From: Kalaharituber pfeilii
Taxonomy: Eukaryota; Ascomycota; Pezizomycetes; Pezizales; Pezizaceae
Length of the DNA: 64,000 nt
Assembly: GCA_015179045.1 (NCBI GenBank)
Contig: WHUZ01000014.1
Span: 1,194,249-1,258,248 of the forward strand
Direction: 5' to 3'
This document shows positions 35,688 through 45,292 of the stretch, piece after piece. The translations under genes were made by a program, and so were the position numbers. The notes under the pieces were generated by a model, which ran no database searches, was not told the DNA's origin, and saw only the letters and a program-made list of their open reading frames with translations. The number at the start of each line of letters is the position of its first letter. Position 1 is the first letter of the stretch.

Positions 35688-36419
35688 TACTACTAGAACG
35701 TTTCTGTAGACCCATATTCATATTGCGCTCCAGATCCATGTAGTGCACGTCCGGACATCTCCCACTGAAGCGGGAATTTGTGCAAAGTAAAAAGTACTTG
35801 AAGGACACAGCCTCTAGATGCCACACTTTTTTATTGGTTGCTCAGAATACTCGTTAGTGACTGCGGTTAATTCTATCGCTGACTTATCATTAACATCCCA
35901 CTATCAGACTGCCGCAACGGCATTTTCTAAGCACTCCTACGATAGAGCATAGTTGGGTGCTACTACTTAGTTTGCAATCTTTTTGTTTACCCCCTGATAT
36001 GCTGTGGCTTCGGAGGGTACGCAGATGAGTTGTTGCTACTTTTAGGTAAGCTGCTATGAAGGACACTCAGCCAGACTTAGCATATAACTAAGGTCTTATA
36101 CAAACAATGGGCTTCGAGAGTGCAAAACTAAACAAGCTGCTATCGTACAGTACAGCACATGTAAACATACCTTCAAAATTAGTTGAGTTGGGACCCTCAA
36201 ACGCTCTGTGGAGTAACGTAAGTATCGGTGCGTAAATCGAGACTGGAAAATTTCCTTAGTATCTTGTATCACTTGGTGTACAGGACAAATTAAAGGATAC
36301 AAACATAATTTGGGTCAAGATCCGTCATATTATCCCCTAGATACTATCAACTTGAGAACGAAGAAACTTTCCCCTCGTTTTGATCGATTTAGAACCCTTT
36401 TAAGCTTACTTCTTACATA

Positions 36420-37140
36420 CAGTCTACCCTTGCTATACCGGACACCCTAACAATTCCGCACCAGACAGAAACTTCCAGACAAGTACCCCTGTCTCCATAC
36501 AAATAATATTTGCTATACTGGATACATTAATACTAATACATTTTAGACTACCCCACTTCACACTTGGCTGTCATCACTGCTGCTACCACTGCTTCTGCTA
36601 CTGCCACTGCTACCGTGCTACCATCACTTGCTACAATGTTGTTCAAGTAATAGAAACTGGGCACTTCGTTGCTTCTTCTCCATGTACTATCATTTCTGAG
36701 ATTAATTGTTAAGCACTTATCACTTTGTTTCAAGAAAGTTAGATACAGCTACTGATCAGCCCTAAATAATAGGTTAGATACTTAAGATATTACAGTGGAG
36801 CTAAAGTACAGTATTCTTACCAATGTATCTACCAAATTCACTTAACTTTTCTTTAGCATCCCATGGTTCTAGTTGACATTTACATATTGATGCTTCTTAA
36901 ACACACTTAAGGCCTGATATTTTCTAGATTTTGTGAACAATGCATAATGATTTATTTGGCTGGATATGTAAGCAAGTTGATGTTTACTTTTGTTCATTTT
37001 CTATTTCAGTAATTATTTAAATTTGCAAAAGTTTTTCACCACCCTGTCTATCAAGCATTTTATTCTATACCGGAACCTTGCTATATGTACCGGACGAAAA
37101 TTACCAGATTTTAGCGATCCGGTATTGCAAGGGTAGACCG
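36420..37140 (-). mobile_element. Non-autonomous pogo/Fot1-like element, 721 bp (copy 2, inverted)
   Basis: Ends CAGTCTACCCTTGCTATACC and the complement TTGCAAGGGTAGACCG, with TA at both sides (36418-36419, 37141-37142). The sequence near its right end (GATTTTAGCGATCCGGTATT) is the complement of the left end of the 34898 element, so the two copies are inverted about 730 bases apart. Confidence 0.8.
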
Positions 37141-37142
37141 TA

Positions 37143-38690
37143 TGTAAGTCGTTAGCCTCCTACTACTAGTAGTACCCCTCTGCCATTTCCCCACATCGGA
37201 GCAATTCCTCTGCAGTTAACCTCGTTCCTTATCGATAAGGAAAACCTTTTCATTTCAGATCAAATTGCGAAACCATCCAATGATGGTATGAAAACCTGGG
37301 GCCGTGGGTTATCAATAAACTGACAATAATGACACCCTGAAGGCATCATGATCGACATAGAGTTGCGGACGTTTCGAAAGCAAGGTCTGGGATTGGCTGG
37401 TAATCAAAGGATGGATTAAGTAGAGCCAAGCGCTAGCTCACTGGTTGGTCAAATTCGGTACTGGTGATCATGGCAGCGTTTGCCACTGTGTCGTATTTTT
37501 TTTTGAAAGAATCCATATCTACATACCCAGTGAGGGCAGACGGAACATGCAGCCGTGCGGCACAACAACTCAACCCCCTCCCCAACCGCCCCCTAAAAAA
37601 AAAGAGAGAGAAAGAGAATAAAACATATGAGAAATCTATGATGTTATTTACATGGTCTACAATTTTTCTCTATATTTTCTGTATTTTGGTGTTCTTTTTT
37701 TGGTGTTCCTTTACATGTCTTGCCTTATAAAGGATAGGAAGTCATAAATGAATAAATGAAAGGGTAAGAAGAGGATATGGGTATTGGGCAATTGTGAGTA
37801 TCAATTGGGCGCTTTCATAGAATAGCAATTTCGAAGTACGTTGGTTGAGTTGAGGCCAGCATATATCATTCCATAAACTGTTCGTACAGGTCGAAGTACA
37901 TATACAACTGAGTGTCTGGATATTGTTGAATTGACATCCCATCGTAGAGCTTGAGTGGAATTAGATGGTGCAACCGTCATCTTAGCATCAATATAGTATA
38001 GGCCCAGAGTATTGAATCTGCTTGTATAAAGTATTGCATAGCAATCTGAGAGGTGGCGTTTTCTACTGCACCTGGAAGTAGTTGCACTGCTTTGGTGCCT
38101 GGATTTTTCTTCATGGAGCGAAGTGGTACTACCACCAACTTACTTGCCTCGTACCTCAAGTAGTATAATCTTAGTGTTTGGTTAATGTACCTTCATATGC
38201 ATATTTCATATAAATTTATATTAAAATGCCAGAATATAAAATTCCCGAGCGAGACATGAAATGATTGATTCTGAGAGTGGCATGAAAATACCTGGTTTTT
38301 CCCACGCGTGGTGGTGGTAGTCAACTGGAGCGTGAGGACATTTACTCAACATCTACTGTTTTATATCGGGATACGATGTCTCTTGGCACGCCTGCTGGAG
38401 ATACTACATTTGGCTATATCTCGTGCAACAGATATGCTAGCAGCTTACAGTAAACAGTTATATGTACAGCATAGCTGATACTACAATTCTAGCATATTGT
38501 ATCAATTCTGTCAACAATGGTTCACTTGCTATATCAATATATGCATTAATAATGTTAAATTACCACCCCTCCCCAACCTTCTGCATATTAAGTATCAATA
38601 GGTCTATATCTATCTTTCCTATAGTAAGAGTTAGTCATTAATGGCTATAGTATATGATAGCATATGTAATATAGGCTAGAATAACTTACA
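37143..38690. other. Region without recognised features
   Basis: AT-rich with short frames only; one poly-A/T patch near 37596. No domain recognised. Confidence 0.4.
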
Positions 38691-38691
38691 G

Positions 38692-39038
38692 CTCTATTCG
38701 CAAGGCCTGAAACTAGCTGCTGCAGCTGCTGGATTTGCTGAATTGCTTTCTCAAGTGTAGAAGGAGGGGGTAGTGGCGGCCAGGGATCAGTAGCTCCAGA
38801 TAATGCTATTGACTTTACTACTATCTTATTATCTGTATCTTTTGCAGCCCTAGTTCGTCCCCTTTTACCACTCCCTTGCCCTCTAGCCTGCCATTTTCCT
38901 CCTTTCCCACTAGTAGTTGACCCCCCCTCTTACTTCTAGTATATTAGTAGTAAGCCGAGTACTTTGGTTTGGACCATCTACAGAAGACCCAGGGGAGTTA
39001 TTAGAGTCTGAATCAAGGTCAATATGATAATCATTCAC
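38692..39038 (-). pseudogene. Unrecognised coding-like stretch with an AT-hook-like patch
   Basis: The minus strand reads IDLDSDSNNSPGSSVDGPNQ, then after one base in a run of seven G, STTSGKGGKWQARGQ, GSGKRGRTRAAKDTDNKIV and a Gln-rich end IQQIQQLQQLVSGLANRA. It ends at a GTAAGT that could be an intron donor. Low-complexity, basic GKRGRTR resembles an AT-hook core. It has no start codon and is probably part of an eroded transposon or gene. Confidence 0.3.
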
Positions 39039-39131
39039 ATTTTTCTGACCCTCCAACTGTCATAGTCGAAGCATTAAGATAATTTCGATCCAGGACTCAT
39101 CCAGATGATAGTTTTTTTCCAACCTCAAGTT

Positions 39132-39400
39132 TGTAATGGAGGTTTTTTTTTTTTTATCTCACATAACCCTACTTGCAGCTGTTCGCCATGGCAGGGCTTG
39201 TAACGGAGGTGGTAAACGTAGAGAGTTACCGTCTGCCAGGCCAAGATAGCCCTATATTAATTTTGTAAGTAGCTGTAGAGTATATAAAAGTATATTCAGC
39301 CTCTGTACCTTCTATTTATTATAACTAAGTATAAATTGGTACAGCTACAGTGGCTGCAATTGCTCACTTTTAGACTTACGAATAGAGCTTGAAGTATCCT
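39132..39400 (+). repeat. LTR-like sequence interrupted by a retroposon tail
   Basis: TGTAATGGAGGT at 39132 and, after the insert, TGTAACGGAGGTGGTAAACG at 39199 match the minus-strand start of the solo LTR at 43148-43335 over about 30 bases. A TATAAAAGTATATTCAGCC promoter-like patch follows. The 3' end is not defined. From here to 42870 no gene is recognised (AT-rich, short frames only). Confidence 0.4.
39144..39197 (-). mobile_element. Short poly(A)-tailed retroposon (family B) with target duplication
   Basis: About 50 bases ending (minus strand) in GGGTTATGTGAGAT and poly(A) sit between two copies of TTGTAAYGGAGGT (39131-39143 and 39198-39210, one mismatch). A 13-bp duplication plus poly(A) is the mark of target-primed retrotransposition. 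Similar tails lie at 55707 and 61277. Confidence 0.7.
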
Positions 39401-42400
39401 ACCCCCCTATAGCATATGCCACCATATACTATAGCCATTAGTGAGTGACAGCAGCTATAAGAGCATAGATGTCAGTACTATTTAACTGACAATATGTAGG
39501 AGTGTAAGAGGGAGAGGGGTTAGATTGACCTGTTGACATATTTATTGATATAGCAAGAGCTTGCCATTGAATATAGGCAATAGAATATGTAGATAATGTT
39601 GTCCCGACATCATTGTATCTACATCACTTTATTTGATGTTACTGGCATATAAGTTGCCGAAGATATTGTGAAAATGGTTTCTCATGAGGCATGCCAAGAT
39701 GCGCGTCGTTTCTAGGTAGGCGATCGTTTCCCGATATAAAATAGTAAGTGGTACTGATACCTACCGCCCAAGCCTAAACCGGGTGTGAACCGAGTGCATT
39801 GAATTGGCAACTCATTTCTCTGGTTGATTGGAGGATGAAGTATGGATTAATAATGCTCGCAAACAGCGTACGTAACGGGGAACGTATATCCAGCCGGCCG
39901 GTTCCTACTAAGGTCACCATTGTAATTAGCAAGTCCTCGAAAAGCCTCGATAGCTAGCTCCTTGTCACGTTAGCAAACTAGTATACTATCTTGGTATTCG
40001 AGGAAATTCTTGGGGTGCATGTAATTGAAGATTGGGATAATGCCATTGATGTCGGTATGATAGCAAGATTTAATAGTGGTTAACTGCATGAGAAATGGCA
40101 TCCGGTGGCACTACAACACATGGAGAGGAACCGGCGCAGGAGAAACGTAGGACCTTGCTTCGAGGTCAGAGAAGCCCAAATAAAGAATGGAAAAGGGGAG
40201 CGGACGTTCTTACCCGATGCGCCCGCAGAGGGGTTGGTGGGGGAGAGAATCAGGAACGGATAATTCTAATACTGGTTGTACAGGATATTTATCTGGCACC
40301 AAAAGTTGGGCTTTGGGTTGGTCAGGAGGAGATTAGATCATAGGGTCATTGAGATGCACTATATTACCTGTAGACCTAGAATGCATCTCGGAGTAATGAC
40401 TGCCATATTGATATCGATTCCTCATGGCGACAGTTTGTAAATTCAGCTCTCGCTGAGCGCGACTGACTCTGCAACGTGATGGAGAGAAAAAAAGATAAAA
40501 TCATTCTCTTTCACGATCGGAGATGGATAAAAAGTTAGCCTGATCGTTTCTGGAATGTATGGTCACGTGAAAGCGGCTCTACCGAATGCTGGGCAATGTC
40601 AATGTCTTTCCCTTCACATTGTACCTGAGAACTATAGGGAATTTCCTTCAGTGACAATCGCTTTATGGGCAGGAGACTATTGTTTTGTAGATAGATAACC
40701 ACAGTGGGACATGAACACAGGACATTGTGACTACCAAATTATGAAAGCCGCCACAATTTACGATCATTCTCAATTTGGTTAGTTGGCACAAGCTGCGGCC
40801 TCAGTGCTTGTGGAAACCCTGACTCTAAGACTACCCTGCCCGACGCATTACGCAAAGATCCTGCTTACACTAGTCTGCACCAAAGGACTATCTGAACGTC
40901 CTCTGTGCAGCACGTGCTTACCTCAGTGCTCCTAAAAGCCTGCGCCAGATTTTATCTCAGTGTGGGCGTATACCAGTTATCTCAAGTCCTTATAACTGCC
41001 AACACTCATGTTGCACTCTGGCCATCTGCTTTGCAGGAATATATGGAGCCTACTGACAGTATGACAGTATCCGCGCTTGGGGCATACTGTCAAATGCTGT
41101 CTGTGGCATCAGACACCCTATCGGTCGACTAGAAAACATTATATCTAGCCGTGGATACTGCACATTGTCAATTCCTGTTACCAAGGTTGCAGCATTGCAA
41201 TTGCATGAATTCTAATATAGGTTTACAAGGATGCAAGGGGGACAGTGTTGCAGTACGTGATTTTACGATGTCTACCCAATTTACGCTTGTTGAGATCAAC
41301 TTGAGACGGCCAAACATAGCCTCTTTATACTTTGATCATTTAGTTCAGTTACATCAACTGCATCTATAGTAGTTTCATGTAATTGGAGTTTCGTAGTGGT
41401 ATCTGCAAACGCGGGCTACATAAAATGTATACCATGTATGTAGGCTAGGGTGTCGGTGATTATATGCGTACTTCACCGCGCGGTGCGGTGTTACGGCTGC
41501 GTTAGGGTGTAACATTTTTCCAATCTGCGCTACAAAAGGAACATAAAATGTATTGAGCCTGAATAAACATATGCGCACCAGCAGCTGATAGGCTCGCAGC
41601 CTATGTACTTGGGGGTGACGGAAAGTCTGGCGAATTATCCAGCGCCAAGGTACTCACGTGCAACTGCAAAGATACCTCGATTCATACTGAGAACTGCACT
41701 TGTGGTAGGCTCAAAATTAGTACGCATCGAGTAGTCGCCAGTTAAGTAGGGGTGCTACAATAAAATAAAAAAATAAATAAATAAACAATGGACCATACAA
41801 TGAGATAACTACTCTTCATCAACTCAATAGCCCTTTAATTATATTTCTAGTTTGATAGCTATAGTTTCTTACTAGTTTAATAGCCTCTTTACAAGCTAGA
41901 TAGCTTGCTACTAGATAGACCACTTCCACTATTCCAGCTTGAGGCAATACCTTATTAGTTTTCTATGTCTGGTTTCATATATATTATATAGTATATATTA
42001 TATCTTATAATTGTAAGAGTCTTTTTAATAAACTCTAGTAGTTAGTTTTTTTTTCCTTTCAAAGTATAATTTTATAGAATTTTGAGTATAAGAGTTTCTT
42101 AATAGTTGTATAATTGTAGTAGTTATATCATGACCTGATGCCTGCATTGCTGCACTCAGGGTAATGCAATAGCTGCCAGCTACTACCTGTCCTAGGCTAC
42201 TACTCGATTATTGAACTTGATAAGCTAGCTGCCAAACTACTAGAAAAGGCCAGTTACTGATTGTCTGCTAGATATGAAAAGTCTACTTTTATCACACATT
42301 CTTGTTGTATGTCCTTATTATAAAAATTTTATGTTTCACTGCCCTGTCTTTACTTCTTAGTCAAAGGGCCTACCATGTATATAAGAGCCTAATATGGTTA

Positions 42401-43147
42401 TCTTGTAGATAGTTCTTTTCTTTCTTATCTGTTGTCTTATTAATCAATGATCTACCTGGCCTAAATCTATAATACCTCTGAACTCTTGAACTGTAATATC
42501 CTAAACTTCTAAACTATAATACAAGAAGTAATTAAAAAACAGACTTTAAATACTATTTCTGACCTCATGAGTATTGCTATATTTGTAGTCAAACTTCTAG
42601 ATTTTTTATTGTCCAGTTTGGATCAATATGAGGCATTTCCATGATCAAGACATCATAGTACTTAATTGCTTATCAGTACTATATTGCAATATTTTCTGAG
42701 TATTACTTCGAATGGGACCTGTATCCATGCGGAGCCACCTTAGCCTTTCTTTTCCTGGGATACATCATAAGCATGCATTACCCTCAAGTGGCTCTCTGTT
42801 TCCGACTTTAGGACCGGAGATGTGCCCAACTTCTCATGTCCTGTCTTTCTGCTTTTGAACAAAGCTGATACAGTGATGGGACAAACGTATTTGCAACATG
42901 AAGCATGGCAACCATGGCAACACAACACCCGCACAAATTTTATGAGGAATTGTGCACCTAACAAAAATGTGAGAAATACAAGAGTATATAAGAATGAAAA
43001 AAAAAAAAAAATGGATATACTGCTAAATACAAAAACCTCAATACTTAGTAGACCACCCAATAGCCTTGATGACAGCACGAACACTTCTAGGCATGATAGT
43101 GGTAAGGTTCCGGAGATGCTGAGGATTAACTCCCAATGATGAATGAG

Positions 43148-43335
43148 TGTTACAGGCTCACCGCAACCGTAGGTGGGGCGGTCGGTGAATGCGCATATGC
43201 GACGCAGGCGATATGCGACAGCAAGGGCGTCACAGTCGCATAAATGAGTGCTATATGAGCTACGCAGAGGACTAACGAGTGTCGCTAGTCAAGTGTCTTT
43301 TCGCGGTAACTCTTGCGTTTACCATCTCCGTTACA
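43148..43335 (-). mobile_element. Solo LTR, 188 bp, with 5-bp target duplication
   Basis: On the minus strand it starts TGTAACGGAG and ends CCTGTAACA (TG...CA ends) and is flanked by ATGAG (plus strand 43143-43147 and 43336-43340). It interrupts the transposase C-terminus between codons for QDALI and HHWEL. No internal retrotransposon part remains, so it is the recombined remnant of an LTR element. Confidence 0.75.
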
Positions 43336-43644
43336 ATGAGAGCATCCTGTAGTGCCTCTCTAATGGTCTCAGGGCAGCCAGCCATGGTCTCTAGATAAGG
43401 ATAATGAGTGTGAAGGTTGGCCTTCAACTTTATCCAAGCATATTCAATGGGATTGAGACCCCGGAAGTATAATGGTGAGCCAGGATGGGGTTGAATGCCT
43501 AAACTTTATATTATCCTGCATGAAAAAAAAAAAAAAAAAAAAAACATTCTCGACTGAGAGAAATATTTTCATTAAGGTAGGCCAGAAAAAAAGCGGAGTT
43601 CCATTTCCCAGTGTCCGTATGTAAGCAAAGTGCTCCATGGAATA

Positions 43645-43754
43645 CTCGCTGGTTCGGAAAGTATTGGAACGCTGCATAAATTGTACGCACTATTCGCCTT
43701 TTGGAATAGTGCATATTTTTTATGTAGCGTTCCAATACTTTCCGAACCAGCGAG
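43645..43754. mobile_element. 110-bp hairpin MITE with TA duplication
   Basis: Almost the whole element folds on itself. The ends CTCGCTGGTTCGGAAAGTAT match in inverse orientation for about 36 bases with one mismatch, followed by GCACTATTC / GAATAGTGC around a loop of about 8 bases. TA flanks it at 43643-43644 and 43755-43756. It sits inside the transposase gene. Confidence 0.9.
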
Positions 43755-44201
43755 TATAACCCACTTTTTCTCATGCCAATAAAGCATACCCAGACCATTT
43801 CCTTCATATCTGTATTTATTTTAGTTAGCTCCACACATTCTGGTAGCCACCTTTCCTCTGGAGTTTTTGAAGATCCATTCTATAACTGGGTCTGCACGAA
43901 GCTGCACTAAAACTTCATCACTCCAAATGACTTTGGTGAGCCAATCCATAGTAGTCCATTGCCCATACCTCTTCATCTACGTATAACATAATTTGGCAGT
44001 ATCTGCAGTAATATAGGGTCAAGTTCTTCTTGCGATATTTTTGGATGTTTGCTGCTTTTTAACTCCAGTAAATTGTACGCGTACTTACCCCCAGTGCAGT
44101 TTCACGACAAAGTTGCAGAAGTGAAAGAGCGGTCCTGTTGACCAACCCTATGCAGTCTTCGATCAATCTGCACAGTAGTCTTCCTAGGCCTGATTTAGGT
44201 A

Positions 44202-45046
44202 CTAGGTCGTTTCAAAAGTATCCGGACACCTGACTAATGCATATTATGCGCTATGTCCATCTATGATATAATGGTAAATTGTACCAATGCAGGCTGGGGA
44301 AATACTATGCAGCATAATACTATTATACTATAATGTAACTAGATAATAATTGTATGAATAGCTTTCTGGAACAGGTACAAAAACAGTTGTCAAAACAGCT
44401 TCCGAAATAACCATCAAAAGGTTGTTGATGGCAGCCGAAATGGCTGTCAAAATGGCTGCTGCAATGGCTGCTGCAAAGCCGCTGCTGAAATTTTCGTCAA
44501 AATATCTTCTGAAATGACCGTTGAACTGCTACCGAAATTGCTGAAAAGCAGCTGCTGCATGGCTGTCAAAATGGTTGTCGAGATCATTGCCAAAATAGCT
44601 GTTTGCGCAGGTATAAAAGCTATCAAAATGGTTCCCAGAATAGAATCTAAAACAGCAGCCATGATAACGTGATTGTCGCAAAGTATCTGGATTGGGGCTC
44701 TCTGGTAGTCAACCTCTACTGCTACGTTCAACTACTAGGAGCTAGTCCAGAAGTATACTAGTGCATCCGGAATACTGCATAATACATATTTTGCATTAGT
44801 CAGGTTGTCCGGATACTTTTAGTAGAGATACTCGTTACTGGAATTTAGTGATGCAGGTGGGGCTGTTATGGCCGTGCGAGAAAAGTCTACTGGATCAGAG
44901 ATGGATATAGCTGCTGACGGGTACTTTCCATACAATTTTGCTCCCAAGTCAGGTACAGACCTCAGCCCCACTTGCTCACAGATCGCTCGCACGGCCTATA
45001 ACTTGGCCCCCACCTGCATCACTAAATGCTGGTAACGAGTACTACT
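44202..45046 (-). mobile_element. Non-autonomous Tc1/mariner-like element (family 1, copy 2) with a nested MITE
   Basis: Left end CTAGGTCGTTTCAAAAGTAT preceded by TA (44200-44201); right terminal repeat around 44800-44820 (GTCCGGATACTTTT), then a nested MITE, then CTACT and TA (45047-45048). The interior is the inverted counterpart of 33690-34010. Without the 209-bp insert and its duplication it is about 634 bp. Confidence 0.75.
44831..45039. mobile_element. 209-bp MITE inside the terminal repeat of copy 2
   Basis: Ends CTCGTTACTGGAATTTAGTG and the complement (CACTAAATGCTGGTAACGAG), flanked by TA at 44829-44830 and 45040-45041. The inverted match extends through GATGCAGGTGGGGC to GGCCGTGCGAG. 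No coding capacity. Confidence 0.85.
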
Positions 45047-45292
45047 TAATTCTCCGGTTCGCTTCCACCGCTTGATGGTATATGCGAGTGGACATTAATA
45101 CTTCTTCTTCATTGCTGATATCACGCAAAAGCAGGCGGTCTTGGCGCATTCCAGTAATCTAGGTTTGGACATTACTGAGCCTTCCTCCATGGTGTCGGTA
45201 TGTTTGTGGAAAGTAAAGAATTGCGTGGCATGGTAGTAGATATCCGGAGTTGCCAGAAACGGTTTTGCAAATACTTTTGTCCAATGATCGTA

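Larger units (their letters stand above)
42990..45210 (-). pseudogene. Tc1/mariner transposase, split by insertions
   Basis: A DDE transposase once moved this element by cut and paste at TA sites. Pieces in order on the minus strand: helix-turn-helix end TIKRWKRTGEL (about 45050-45085), then across the 44202-45046 insertion PKSGL and KTTVQIDRRLHR (44110-44199), the first catalytic region TKVIWSDEVLVQL (about 43900), EMVWVCFIGMRKSGL up to the 110-bp MITE, HGALCLHTDTGKW after it, then QDN and GLNPIEYAWIKLKANL (catalytic Glu, about 43420-43465), QDALI before the solo LTR, and PRSVRAVIKAIGW ending TKY near 43040. There are several frameshifts besides the insertions, so it is inactive. Confidence 0.8.
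42871..45290 (-). mobile_element. Tc1/mariner element carrying four nested insertions
   Basis: Terminal repeats: CAGTGATGGGACAAACGTAT at 42871 and the complement of CGATCATTGGACAAAAGTAT at 45290, with TA at 42869-42870 and 45291-45292. A transposase reads on the minus strand. The 2.42-kb length falls to about 1.27 kb when the insertions at 43148-43335, 43645-43754 and 44202-45046 (the last with its own insert) are removed, the normal size for this family. Confidence 0.85.
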
